From positions 2,046,001-2,110,000 of the forward strand of contig NZ_CP053661.1 in NCBI RefSeq assembly GCF_013177315.1: a stretch of 64,000 bases of DNA, read 5' to 3'. A program made the translations under genes and the position numbers. Under the pieces are notes generated by a model. It saw only the letters and a program-made list of their open reading frames with translations. It did no database searches and was not told where the DNA came from. Of this stretch, positions 51,648 through 62,688 are shown piece after piece. This stretch comes from Thermoleptolyngbya sichuanensis A183 (GTDB taxonomy: Bacteria > Cyanobacteriota > Cyanobacteriia > Elainellales > Elainellaceae). Numbering within the stretch: the stretch's first letter is position 1; the number at the start of each line of letters is the position of its first letter.

Positions 51648-53834
51648 ATGCCTTTCGATAAACGTTGGAAACTGCGATCGCTCGGACTTGGCGCACTCTG
51701 GGGACTGCTCTACACCCTCATTCTGCTGCCCTCCCTTTCAGTGGATACCCCGCTCAAAGAGTTTGAAATTCAGCGCAAAGAGCAGCTTTCTAAAGTTCCA
51801 GAACCTCGTGAGACCGGATTAAGATCTGATGCCGTCAACCAGATTCTTTTAGTCACCATTGATAATCAGGAAATTATTGGAAGTCCCAAAAGCTTTAGCC
51901 GCTTCAGAAAGCTAGAAGATTATACAAACCTAATTAAAAACCTCATTGACCTGGGCGCTCAAGTTGTCTTAATCAATCTGCCCTCAGAGGTGCTTGATTC
52001 TCCAGAGCTTCTGACCCCAGTCGAGTCGGGATTATCCGGAGACTCGATTCGTTCTCTGGTTGAAAATTACAGTCATAGAATTGTGCTATCTTCTCCTCCA
52101 GAGTTGAAGCGATCGGGCCCCTTCTTCCGCGTTTATAACCAATTTCTACCAATCAATAGTCGAACGTTAGAGCCTATCTTTCCGCCGGAGACAATTCAGG
52201 GATTTTCAGAATTTTCAACCCCTGTTGCAAAAGATGGGCTTGCAGCCTCTTTGCAGATCAGGACAAGCCAGCAGCAACTCATCCGGCAACCGCTGCTCAA
52301 TCTGCTTAAGGCCTATTCAATCAATCCTGTCCGGTATCCCTATGCAGTTGAAAATAGCTTCAATTCAGGAATGTCGGACACAAATACCTCTAAAAATGCG
52401 AAAGGCGGCCCTGTCAACACCTTCCAGTCAGCCGTTTGTCTTGCAGCAAATAAGTTGAATCCGAGTGCTGTCTGCTCAAACAGTCCACTGCCTTCTTATT
52501 CAGATCCCCACGTCAGTTTTTCAATATGGGAAGCAGATTTTTCCAAAAGCTTGGGACAAGAATTTTGCGGAGCCAAAATCATTGATCCAGTTCAGCAGGT
52601 GACAGGCTGCGATCGCGCCTCCCGAAGAGATTTTTCCTCATCTCGTATCGAGAAAGTCAAAGACAAAATTGTCATCATCGACTTTCCCAAAAATGATCCC
52701 AACTGGTCTGAACTGCCAACTTCAGTTAAGGCTGAACCGCTGAGTCCGGCAGAGATGCAGGCAAACGTACTGGCCAGCATCCTCAGCAACAATATCCAGT
52801 ATCCCCTCAGTCAGGAGTGGAGTCTGGGATTGACGCTAGCAGGGTCAATGCTGATGGCATGGTTGCTCAGCCCTGGATTGTCAAAATCCAGCTTCTGGTG
52901 GCTGACTCGTGGGCCGCTGATTGTTCTGGGGATTCCGCTCGCCTATGCCGCCTTGCTGCCCAGCGCATTTGCCGGGCACGTGGTTTTGCCAATCATGCTG
53001 CCCATTGTGACCTGGGTGCTGACGGGCATTTCGATGACGCTGGTGCTGCTACTCAAAAAATCAAGAGAGCAGGCCGCCAAGCAGCGACAAGAGTTGACCC
53101 AGCGAAATGCCACGCTGTCGCGGACGCGCAAGGTTTTGGCGAGGGTCGCAACCGATATTCACGACGGGCCGCTGCAAGAGCTAAAGCTGGTGATGGATCA
53201 GGTAGAAGAACTGGAAACCCTGATTGATCCAAAGTTGCTGGTGGTAAAGACCAGCGTCAAGTCGGAGCCGATTGTGGATAAGTTAGTTCGCATTGGCCAG
53301 GATATTCGCAATCAGCTTAATGATTTACAGATTATTGCTCGAAAGCAGCTTGATATTTCCCCAGAGTTAGTTTCTGGGCTAGCTCAAGGAATTCAAACCC
53401 ACCTCAAACAGCTTGAAGAACGCGGCGACCTGAGATTAAAAGTTAAGCAACGCATTAGACCACTTCAGGAACCAGAATTGAATCCAGACTGGATAGATGA
53501 TCGAGAAGACATCTTTCGATTCTTTAAGGAAGCCATCAACAATGTGATGCGCCACGCTCAGCAGCCCTATGGACGAGCAAGCTGGGTCGAAGTTTGCCTG
53601 GAACAGCAGGGCGAACAATGTAAACTGGCGATCGCCAACGATGGAGTATATGTATCGGGAAACACATCTAAAGCCTCCAATCATCTCGCCGATGATCTGC
53701 CAAAGGGGACAGGTACAAAAACGATGGAAACCATCGCAATCAGCCTGGATAATGGACGCTGGCAGAGGACTTTATCTCCAGAGGGCCTATTACGGGTTGA
53801 GCTTTTTTGGAGTCTAAAGCAGGGTTTACGCTAG
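51648..53834 (+). CDS. CHASE2-domain histidine kinase (NarL-system type)
   Basis: 728 residues from ATG at 51648. A membrane helix (about 15-32) is followed by a large extracytoplasmic CHASE2 region (to about 400), three more helices (about 402-475), then a HisKA_3-type dimerisation box VATDIHDGPLQELKL with His505, and a HATPase domain (N-box FRFFKEAINNVMRHAQ; G-box-like GTGTKTMETI). The N-terminal insert (about 210-260) carries a Ser/Asn-rich stretch. The stop lies at the junction of a perfect 25-bp tandem duplication. The next gene encodes a LuxR-type response regulator. Confidence 0.85.
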   Translation: MPFDKRWKLRSLGLGALWGLLYTLILLPSLSVDTPLKEFEIQRKEQLSKVPEPRETGLRSDAVNQILLVTIDNQEIIGSPKSFSRFRKLEDYTNLIKNLIDLGAQVVLINLPSEVLDSPELLTPVESGLSGDSIRSLVENYSHRIVLSSPPELKRSGPFFRVYNQFLPINSRTLEPIFPPETIQGFSEFSTPVAKDGLAASLQIRTSQQQLIRQPLLNLLKAYSINPVRYPYAVENSFNSGMSDTNTSKNAKGGPVNTFQSAVCLAANKLNPSAVCSNSPLPSYSDPHVSFSIWEADFSKSLGQEFCGAKIIDPVQQVTGCDRASRRDFSSSRIEKVKDKIVIIDFPKNDPNWSELPTSVKAEPLSPAEMQANVLASILSNNIQYPLSQEWSLGLTLAGSMLMAWLLSPGLSKSSFWWLTRGPLIVLGIPLAYAALLPSAFAGHVVLPIMLPIVTWVLTGISMTLVLLLKKSREQAAKQRQELTQRNATLSRTRKVLARVATDIHDGPLQELKLVMDQVEELETLIDPKLLVVKTSVKSEPIVDKLVRIGQDIRNQLNDLQIIARKQLDISPELVSGLAQGIQTHLKQLEERGDLRLKVKQRIRPLQEPELNPDWIDDREDIFRFFKEAINNVMRHAQQPYGRASWVEVCLEQQGEQCKLAIANDGVYVSGNTSKASNHLADDLPKGTGTKTMETIAISLDNGRWQRTLSPEGLLRVELFWSLKQGLR

Positions 53835-53858
53835 GAGTCTAAAGCAGGGTTTACGCTA
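53809..53858. repeat. Perfect 25-bp tandem duplication across kinase stop codon
   Basis: The unit GGAGTCTAAAGCAGGGTTTA plus CGCTA occurs twice back to back (53809-53833 and 53834-53858). The kinase stop TAG is formed across the junction. Confidence 0.95.
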
Positions 53859-53918
53859 ACAGCTTCTCGCTATAGAATAAAAGTATCGCGAGAAATTTGG
53901 CGTAGCCAAGCAACAGAG

Positions 53919-54578
53919 ATGCCCCCCAGCCAGCCTTTTTTTCTAATTGTTGAAGATCATCAAGAGGTTGCTGAGAGAAACCGCGATTTTCTTCAACAGG
54001 TTGATCCGAACTGTCGATGTGCGATCGCCAATAATCCCTCTCAGGCAATGGAGTTTCTTTCGTTAGAATCTCCAGATCTGATAGTTGTAGATTTGCTCTA
54101 CGGAACCTTTAGCGGCGAGCAGTCGGCTGAGCCGGGGATTAACTTATTGCGCCATATTTTTGAGAAACATACAGAGCTGAATGTCCTGGTATACAGCAGC
54201 GAATATCGATTGCTGACTCCGCTCATTTCTTATATCGATAGCCATAAAGGCGGATTTGCGGTTGCCAATAAGCTCGATCGCCGATCGACCTATATCAAAT
54301 TTGCCCAGAGTGCGCTGAACGGTGAACTTTGCCTGCCTAGAGAACTGCGCCAAAGCTCTAACTTGAATCATCAAGATTTGGAGGTTCTAAATCTCCTGTG
54401 CAACGACTGCCTTTCAGATGATGCTTTGGCCAATCGGCTGAATGTGTCTCGGCGGGCTGCCCAAAATTACGTCAAGCGACTCAAGCAGCGCCTGGATGTG
54501 GATCTGATTTACACAGAAGAAGCAAATCACCGGGTTGCTATCTGCAAAATGGCCCGTGAAAGGGGCTTTTTGGGGTAG
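53919..54578 (+). CDS. NarL/FixJ-type response regulator
   Basis: 219 residues. The receiver domain (about 1-130) has acidic residues in FLIVEDHQEV, phosphoacceptor Asp58 in DLIVVDLLYG, and the Ser in NVLVYSSEYR. The LuxR-type helix-turn-helix is at about 150-205 (LEVLNLLCNDCLSDDALANR and LNVSRRAAQNYVKRLKQRL). Although the typical signature varies, the domain order fits the partner of the HisKA_3 kinase upstream. A strong ribosome-binding site is not obvious. Confidence 0.85.
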   Translation: MPPSQPFFLIVEDHQEVAERNRDFLQQVDPNCRCAIANNPSQAMEFLSLESPDLIVVDLLYGTFSGEQSAEPGINLLRHIFEKHTELNVLVYSSEYRLLTPLISYIDSHKGGFAVANKLDRRSTYIKFAQSALNGELCLPRELRQSSNLNHQDLEVLNLLCNDCLSDDALANRLNVSRRAAQNYVKRLKQRLDVDLIYTEEANHRVAICKMARERGFLG

Positions 54579-54672
54579 CTAAATAGGAAATTACAGCTAT
54601 TAAAGTTACACATAAAGTAACACAAGCTAGACAGATTTTTGCAGCATTCAAGCATTGCAAAAAACCTGTCTA

Positions 54673-54716
54673 ATATCAAATCTCCAAAGATCTGCTACAT
54701 GTAAGAAGACGTTAGA
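54673..54716. repeat. IS630 left-end remnant
   Basis: 44 bp identical to the first 44 bp of IS630 element 1 (38104-38147), from TATCAAATCTCC to ACGTTAGAG. The rest of that element is absent; an IS4-family element starts at the next base. Confidence 0.9.
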
Positions 54717-56034
54717 GCCTGACTGCCTGACACAAGTGGTTGAAAGAGTTGAGACCTCGTCAACAGAGGGAAAAGGTGAGCTGACATGAGACGCTGAAAT
54801 TTGCGTCATCTCAGGGTCTGTATCATGCCAGCCACCACCTGCCTCTATGATCAAGTGCTGTCGTTATTGCGTCAATCCAGTAATGCCCGCGACCTGCGCC
54901 ACCTCAAAGCGCTGGCGTGGATGGTGACGGCCCTGGTGTGCAGCGGTCGGTTGAGCCTGCCGCAGTGGGAAGCCTATGTGCCCAGTCGGGCCCGTCAGGC
55001 GCAAAGCACCGAACGCCGGTGGCAGCGCTTCCTAGGCAATCGCCGGGTGCGGGTCAAAAGTCTGTACGTGCCGCTGGTGCTAGCCGCCATCCATCGCTGG
55101 CAAGGTCGGCGGCTTTACCTGGCGCTCGATACGACGGTGTTGTGGAATCGCTACTGCAGGATTCACCTGACGGTTACCTGTTGCGGACGAGCGGTGCCGC
55201 TGCTGTGGCGGGTTTTGGAGCATCCCAGTGCCACCGTCAGCACGAAGCGATACCTCCCCATGCTGCGGTTAGCCCATCGGCTGTTGCAGTCGTACCCCGA
55301 TGTGATGGTGTTAGCCGACCGCGGGTTTGCTAACCATGACCTGCTGGAGTGGCTAAGCCAAAGTCGCTGGCACTATTGTTTACGCTTGCCCAGTGACGTA
55401 GTGGTGCAGGGTCCGCGCCGTCATCCTGTTAAGGTAGGCTATCTGTGGCCTCCCAAAGGTGAAGCTCGACTCTATGAAGGGGTGGGAATCTGGAGCGAGG
55501 GGCGCTGGCGCTGCAATTTGGTGCTGGCTCATGTCAAAGGCGTCGAGGAACCCTGGGCGGTCATCACTGATGAGTCTCCCTCCCTCAATACCCTGTGGCA
55601 ATATGCTCTCCGCTTTCGAGTCGAGGAGCTTTTCCTCGATTCTAAATCTGGTGTCTTTGAGTTAGAAGCTTCCGGCATCCGCTCCGCTCCGGCTCTCGAA
55701 CGCCTCTATCTGGTCGCGGCGATCGCTATCCTTGATGGCACGACCCAGGGCATGGCGGTGCAACTCGATGGGCTACGCTGCCAGGTTGACCCGCACTGGA
55801 GGCGAGGGATTAGCTATCTCAACATAGGTTTGCGCTGGCTCAAGGGTGCCGTCAATAAAGGGCGAACACTGCTTCAGCTGATTGCCCTATTTACCGTTGA
55901 CCCTGAACCCTGTTTTGCCTCTAAAAAAGCTGAAGCCCACTATTATGACCGCATTTGGTTTTCTAGAATTCAATCCTTGTGCTGCCAGCCGACACCCGGG
56001 CAGTCCGCATAAAAAGATGTGTCAGGCAGTCAGG
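54717..56034 (+). mobile_element. IS4-family insertion sequence
   Basis: 1318 bp bounded by perfect 17-bp inverted repeats CCTGACTGCCTGACACA and TGTGTCAGGCAGTCAGG. The flanks (GTTAGAG and GCTGCGA) share no duplication, suggesting later rearrangement. A lone copy of the end occurs at 41068. Confidence 0.88.
54825..56012 (+). CDS. IS4-family transposase
   Basis: 395 residues from ATG at 54825 (an earlier in-frame start at 54801 is possible). DDE residues are visible: Asp in YLALDTTVLW, Asp in VMVLADRGFANHDLLEW, and Glu in the Y2R3E6K-type signature YALRFRVEELFLDSK. The N-terminal region includes QSTERRWQRFLGN, as in related elements. The frame is intact from start to stop, which lies 22 bp before the right terminal repeat, so it could be active. 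Confidence 0.88.
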   Translation: MPATTCLYDQVLSLLRQSSNARDLRHLKALAWMVTALVCSGRLSLPQWEAYVPSRARQAQSTERRWQRFLGNRRVRVKSLYVPLVLAAIHRWQGRRLYLALDTTVLWNRYCRIHLTVTCCGRAVPLLWRVLEHPSATVSTKRYLPMLRLAHRLLQSYPDVMVLADRGFANHDLLEWLSQSRWHYCLRLPSDVVVQGPRRHPVKVGYLWPPKGEARLYEGVGIWSEGRWRCNLVLAHVKGVEEPWAVITDESPSLNTLWQYALRFRVEELFLDSKSGVFELEASGIRSAPALERLYLVAAIAILDGTTQGMAVQLDGLRCQVDPHWRRGISYLNIGLRWLKGAVNKGRTLLQLIALFTVDPEPCFASKKAEAHYYDRIWFSRIQSLCCQPTPGQSA

Positions 56035-56089
56035 GCTGCGACTTGTTGGGCTTTATGCTGGAGGAACTATCAGCCGCAGAGGTTGACGA

Positions 56090-56485
56090 ATGATGAACCT
56101 ACTTAAACCGGCGATCGCCTATTTTGCCTGTCTATTTGCCACCGGGTTTTTGTTAGGAACAATCCGGGTTTTATTAATCGTGCCGCGCCTTGGAGAGCGC
56201 ACCGCAGAGCTATTAGAGATGCCCTTTATGCTGGTTGCGATTCTGATCGCAGCCCCGTGGATAAATCAGCAATATCTCAGCAGCGCAGAGCCATTTCAAA
56301 GATTAGGAGTTGGGTTTATTGCGCTGTTGTTTATGCTAATTGCCGACTTTGGAGTTGGCGTGTTTTTGCGAGGAATGCAGCCGCTAGAAGTAATCACGTC
56401 ACGCGATGCGATTTCCGGAACAGTTTATTATGGAATGCTGCTTTTGTTTGCGCTCATGCCCTGGATTTTGGGTCGCAAACATTAG
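56090..56485 (+). CDS. Four-helix membrane protein (hypothetical)
   Basis: 131 residues. Hydrophobic segments are at about 5-28 (IAYFACLFATGFLLGTIRVL), 42-58, 73-95 and 110-126. LGERTAELLEMPFMLVAILI is well conserved-looking. I do not recognise the family. It starts 55 bp after the IS4 element. Confidence 0.6.
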   Translation: MMNLLKPAIAYFACLFATGFLLGTIRVLLIVPRLGERTAELLEMPFMLVAILIAAPWINQQYLSSAEPFQRLGVGFIALLFMLIADFGVGVFLRGMQPLEVITSRDAISGTVYYGMLLLFALMPWILGRKH

Positions 56486-56513
56486 TGGAAAGTCTGGAAT
56501 GAAAAGTCTGGAA

Positions 56514-56924
56514 TTATCGGCCTAGCCAGTCGGATAAAACTGGAAATTGAAACAGGTTGACCACCGACTGCCACGCCGGGCCTGCGCCCTGGAGCCAAAG
56601 GGCGATCGCAAATCCCAGCAGCGGCAGCAGCGCATAATAAGCCAGTCCGCGCCAAAACCAGCGGTCGAGCGATCGCCCTTGAACGCGCAGCAGCAGCGCC
56701 ACCCCCACCAGCGCCGCCGCCGCCGCCAAATGAACGATCAGCACCAACTCTAGGCTGAGAAACCAGGCAAAAAAGCCCGCCCAGCCCGGTGCAAACAGAT
56801 TGAAAAAAACGTAGAGCGCTCCCAGCAGCAGCGCCAGTGGGCCAAGCCAGGTAAGATAAAAAAAGTAACTTTGGCGATGATTAGGGCGATCGCCGCTAGC
56901 GCCTGACCTGCTTTCCCGCCGCAT
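56514..56924 (-). CDS. Membrane protein (hypothetical, DUF3177-like)
   Basis: 136 residues with four hydrophobic segments, including FYLTWLGPLALLLGALYVFF and WFLSLELVLIVHLAAAAAL. The opening RRESRSGASGDRPNHRQS is charged and cytoplasmic-like. Family assignment is tentative. It converges with the previous membrane protein gene, 28 bp apart. Confidence 0.55.
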   Translation of the reverse strand: MRRESRSGASGDRPNHRQSYFFYLTWLGPLALLLGALYVFFNLFAPGWAGFFAWFLSLELVLIVHLAAAAALVGVALLLRVQGRSLDRWFWRGLAYYALLPLLGFAIALWLQGAGPAWQSVVNLFQFPVLSDWLGR

Positions 56925-56990
56925 CTTGTCCTACTTCGTGCTAAATGATTACCTCTCTAGCAGACGAAATTCAATCTGCAAAAGTTTCTC

Positions 56991-58160
56991 CTATTGCGTC
57001 AGGAAACTTGCGATGCGGTCTACGGCGGTTTCCAAAATAGCGGGGTCGTGAACCAAGGCAAAGCGGACATAGCCCTCGCCGGATTTGCCAAAGCCTGCGC
57101 CAGGGGAAACGGCAACGCCCGTGGCTTCGACCAACTGAGTGCAAAAATCGACAGAGCGATCGCCCCAGGGTTCCGGCAGCTTTGCCCAAACGTACATGGC
57201 GGTGTGGGGAATGGGCACAGCCCAGCCGATGCGGTGGAGGGCGCTGAGGAACACATCGCGCCGCTGCCGGAAGGTGTCTACCACAGTTTGCACGGTGTCT
57301 TGGGGGCCCGTCAGCGCGGCGATCGCCCCATTCAAGATGCCGCGATATTGGTTGAAATCCACCGCTGCTTTTACCTGCCGCAGCGCCAGAATCAGCTCCG
57401 CGTTGCCAATCGCATAGCCCACGCGAAAGCCGCCCATGTTGTAGGACTTGGACATCGTGAAAAACTCGATAGAGCAGCGCTTTTGCGGATCGGCTTGCAG
57501 CACCGAGGGCGGCGGCGTGGCGCTAAAGTGCAAATCTGCGTAGGGAAAATCGTGAACCAGCACTAGGTCATGCCGCTGGCAAAACTCGACCGCCTGCTGG
57601 AAAAACGAGAGCGGGGCGATCGCCGCTGTGGGATTATGCGGATAGCTCAGCACCATCATCCGCGCCTGCGCCAGCACGGGCGGAGGCACATCGTCAAACA
57701 CAGGCAGGAATCCATTTTCCGCCCGCAGCGGCATGGGATAAATCTGCCCGCCCGCCAAATACACGCCGCCCGCATGGGATGGATAGCCCGGATCGAGCAG
57801 TAGGGCAAAATCGCCCGGATTTAGCACTGCCAGCGGCAAATGCGCCGTGCCTTCCTGAGAACCGACCAGCGGCAGCACCTCCGTTTCGGGGTCTACTGCA
57901 ACGCCAAATTTCTGCATATACCACTGCGCCGCTGCTTCTCGAAAGGCCCGCGTGCCGTGAAACAGCAGGTAGCCGTGGGTGCTGGGGTCGGGCAGCGATT
58001 GGGCGATCGCCTCTAGCACATGGGGCGGCGTGGGCAAATCCGACGATCCCAGCGACAGGTCTATTACATCGCGGCCCAGCGCCCGGGCCCGCGCCTTGGC
58101 CCGATCCATATCGGCAAAGACATTGGTACGCAGCGGTTGGAGGCGATTGGCGAGTTGCAT
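56991..58160 (-). CDS. PLP-dependent class I/II aminotransferase (DapL-like)
   Basis: 389 residues from ATG at 58160 (MQLANRLQPLRTNVFADMDR). The PLP lysine is in the motif FFTMSKSYNMGGFRVGYAIG, with the conserved Asn/Asp in MVLSYPHNPTAAIAPLSF and LVLVHDFPYADLHF. LSLGSSDLPTPPHVLEA and TPHTAMYVWAKLP-like features place it near LL-diaminopimelate/alanine aminotransferases, but substrate cannot be fixed. No dap genes are adjacent. Confidence 0.82.
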   Translation of the reverse strand: MQLANRLQPLRTNVFADMDRAKARARALGRDVIDLSLGSSDLPTPPHVLEAIAQSLPDPSTHGYLLFHGTRAFREAAAQWYMQKFGVAVDPETEVLPLVGSQEGTAHLPLAVLNPGDFALLLDPGYPSHAGGVYLAGGQIYPMPLRAENGFLPVFDDVPPPVLAQARMMVLSYPHNPTAAIAPLSFFQQAVEFCQRHDLVLVHDFPYADLHFSATPPPSVLQADPQKRCSIEFFTMSKSYNMGGFRVGYAIGNAELILALRQVKAAVDFNQYRGILNGAIAALTGPQDTVQTVVDTFRQRRDVFLSALHRIGWAVPIPHTAMYVWAKLPEPWGDRSVDFCTQLVEATGVAVSPGAGFGKSGEGYVRFALVHDPAILETAVDRIASFLTQ

Positions 58161-58585
58161 TTTAGGCTTGAGAGACGAGGGGGCTTGGGGTATTGGGATA
58201 ACAGTGATGAGATTTGGATGAGATTTGACATCGCGCCGCACTCCCTCCAAAAAAATCGGGTGAGGACGGCAACCCCATCCCCACCCTAACGCACCGAGCG
58301 CACCTTAAACGCAACCTCCAGCGCAACCTCAAGCGCTAGTTTTCACACAAGTTTCCAAGTGTCGATTTTCAGGAAAACCTCCAGGCTTCTAAGCTTGACG
58401 CAGAACCGTAGCCTGCGGTTCCCGCTGTGGACAGACTTCTCCGTTGCTAGGTGGGGGCGATCGCCCACAGCCAGACATCCGAGCCAAGCGTCCTAAATCA
58501 TCCTCCTCAAATCATCCTCCTCAACCGGGTGACGTTGAGACGACTGCCCAGTTTTGCAGCCAGTTTTGCAAGCTAGTTCTGCACG
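58161..58585. other. Intergenic with small direct repeats
   Basis: 425 bp with no gene. AAATCATCCTCCTC is duplicated at about 58496-58523. TAGTTCTGCACGC-type units repeat at about 58565-58600, and a GGCGATCGCCCACAGCC palindrome lies at about 58446-58466. Confidence 0.5.
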
Positions 58586-59029
58586 CTAGTTCTGCACAAT
58601 TGTCAGGCTGAAGGGATGGCGGCTGCCTCGCTCTAGATCGCCGACGAATACCGAGTAATTGCCACGCTCCCAGGCCCCCGACGCTTCGATCACGCCATTA
58701 GACAAGTTGGTGGCGCGGGCACAGCCCTTGACGCTGCCATCGGCTCCCAAAATCAGCAGCGTGGGGCGGCCACCACCCTCGACGCGAAACCGCAGCGAGG
58801 TAAAGGCCTCGGTAACGCGCACGGTCTGCACGGGGCGATCGCTCACAAAGCCGCAACTGCTAGCCTGCGACCCGCCAGAAGTGCCGCTAATCACCTGCTC
58901 TCCTTGCAGCGGTGTGGTGACCTGGGCCATCGCCGCTAGCGACATAGCCAGCACGCCCAGCGCGGCCGTGGGCACAATCTGCCAGTTGATATGAAATCTG
59001 CTCTTTTGAAAGGCTGCTTTACGTGTCAT
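58586..59029 (-). CDS. Exported beta-rich hypothetical protein
   Basis: 147 residues from ATG at 59029 (MTRKAAFQKSRFHINW). A signal-peptide-like stretch VPTAALGVLAMSLAAMAQ suggests secretion. The mature region (FVSDRPVQTVRVTEAFTSLR and GNYSVFVGDLERGSRHPFSL) resembles a short beta-sandwich pre-peptidase-like domain. An upstream start at 59107 is possible but less likely. No function assigned. Confidence 0.65.
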   Translation of the reverse strand: MTRKAAFQKSRFHINWQIVPTAALGVLAMSLAAMAQVTTPLQGEQVISGTSGGSQASSCGFVSDRPVQTVRVTEAFTSLRFRVEGGGRPTLLILGADGSVKGCARATNLSNGVIEASGAWERGNYSVFVGDLERGSRHPFSLTIVQN

Positions 59030-59393
59030 GTTCCTATCTACTCCCCATACGCTCCGCGAGAGGGGCGATCGCCACTGAATTAATTTCGGGATTGATTTCG
59101 GGGCCACCCTGCTTCCCAGCTTTCTTCCAAACCCGTCCGAAATCCGTCATCCTCTGCCCAAAGCCCAACGGGTGAATCATGGGTAAATCATGATCGATCC
59201 GTCGCTTCGGCAATTCCAGTAACCAGCGCGAGCCCACCTGCTCGATGATTTGATCGTGTCATTTATTTTTGAGGACTAGCCAAATCCTATGACAGTTCCT
59301 CAAGTGCCCGGTGGGATAGGCCACTTCTTCAACTGACCTATGCAAATGACCGATTCGGCAATCGGGAATATGAAGCTGAATGGCTCAACTTGC

Positions 59394-61103
<1,710 letters not shown>

Positions 61104-61357
61104 AGCTGGAGTTTGGGGGTCAGGAGTCAAGGGATAGCGTTGCTGCTTGAAGATGAAAGGCAGCAAAATCAACCCTCTTCTTTTAACTCGCAGAATGTAG
61201 CACGGGGCGTAGCCAAACAGACCAATTGGCGGCAAAAGTTAAGCTTTTTAACGGCGATCGCCCCAGGAACTCGTACTTCTGTACTATTCATGCCTCTGTA
61301 CTGTTAAGTTACCCTCTGACTGTACTAACAATCCCTCCACCTCCCCAGCGTCCCCTT

Positions 61358-61497
61358 AGAGCTAATTTATGAAGCAAATCTTAAGAAGCCTGAAACTCTT
61401 GGCATGTGTGGCTTTGAGGTCATGTTTGCCCAGGAAAAGCGGTTTCTCGGAAATCCTTGATTAACAAGGCTTTCAGGCTCCTTTACAAATTAGCTCT
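61358..61497. mobile_element. 140-bp MITE, copy 2
   Basis: Inverted copy of 43904-44043 with only one observed base difference. It lies between the 5' end of ureC and the VOC protein gene. Confidence 0.88.
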
Positions 61498-61511
61498 TAG
61501 CGCTCCCTATC

Positions 61512-61886
61512 ATGGACACTCCCAGCATCCTCTCTCACGTTTCCCTGGGCACGAACCAGTTCGAGCAGGCTGTCGCTTTCTATGACCAGGTGCTACCAAC
61601 GCTGGGCTGCCGCAAGATTGAGGAATTTCCCGGCGCTGCGGCCTACGGCAAGCTGTTTCCCGAATTTTGGATTCAGACCCCGTTCAATGAGCAGCCTGCT
61701 TCCACAGGCAACGGGGTGCATGTCGCCTTCATCGCGGCAAGCAAGGAGGCAGTTCATGCTTTCTATGAGGCAGCGATCGCCGCAGGCGGCACGTCAGACG
61801 GAGAACCTGGCCCCCGCCCACACTACAGCCCCGCCTACTACGGCTGCTTTGTCCGCGATTTGGACGGGCACAAGGTGGCTTTGTGA
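61512..61886 (+). CDS. VOC/glyoxalase-like protein
   Basis: 124 residues. The fold motifs are ILSHVSLGTNQFEQAVAFYD (first metal-type His), NGVHVAFIAASKEAVHAFYE (second half), and YYGCFVRDLDGHKVAL at the end. The family includes glyoxalase I, fosfomycin-resistance and dioxygenase proteins; here only the fold can be assigned. It starts 14 bp after the MITE, so the MITE may supply or block its promoter. Confidence 0.85.
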   Translation: MDTPSILSHVSLGTNQFEQAVAFYDQVLPTLGCRKIEEFPGAAAYGKLFPEFWIQTPFNEQPASTGNGVHVAFIAASKEAVHAFYEAAIAAGGTSDGEPGPRPHYSPAYYGCFVRDLDGHKVAL

Positions 61887-62688
61887 ATTTGTTCCGCTCA
61901 AAGGGATTCAGGGAGAAGCAACTCAAACCCGCAATCGAGATTCTCCATAAAGATTTTGCCATGCATTCGCTAGGTTTTTATGCTAGTTTCCCAGCGAAAT
62001 TACGAATGCCTTGCCGCCTTGCAGAAAATTTATCACCTCAATTAATAAAACTAATAGAAACCGCTGCCGTGATAACCCACATAATTCTCGAATCACCATC
62101 GCCCCCTCGATCCCTAATCTTGAGCCACCCGTAAAAACACGTATTTTTATTCCTCCAAATAGCTGTGACAAAGCTGTCTACACGTGAATCCACTTATGCA
62201 AGAAATCTCGACGGATAGGGTACTTTAGATTGAGGGACTGATGTATATTATAATACAAAAGCTGAACTGCTGAACTACTGATCGGTGCCGCATTTATCTC
62301 GCGGGCATTCGAAGGGCAGGCAATTGCCCTTAGTTAGCTTTCTACCTAAGCTTGACATACCCATCTCTAGCTGCACATCCGCTCTTTGAGGTGCCTTCTG
62401 CCTTAGCAGAATCCAGCGAGTGGAGACAATCAGCACGTAGATAGATAGCGTTATTAGCGGGTGCATCTAGGCACGACTTGTGTTCCAGCACTGTTCGAGC
62501 CTTCCTACAAAAGACCGCAAGCAAGCGCTTCTGGGTATCTGCTGCTTGCAGCTTGCCATCTCCTGAAGCTTCACTTGAGCCGACTTGCTAGAGCCGTCTC
62601 ACTGCGATTGCTTCAGAAAAAGAAACCTAGACAAAAGCTTAATTGAGGCTTAAGCAAGGACAAAAGTAGCTAGATTTTTCAAGGTCAT
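61887..62688. other. Intergenic region, no gene assigned
   Basis: About 800 bp with no convincing gene, and more AT-rich than the surroundings. A partly self-complementary TGTATATTATAATACA lies at about 62241-62256 and could be a promoter-like or operator site for the downstream surface protein. Confidence 0.45.

Noticed and set aside
61887-62688. Small open frames of 60-80 codons in the gap before the DUF4347 gene
   Set aside because: No ribosome-binding sites or recognisable protein features; the interval is best left as non-coding.
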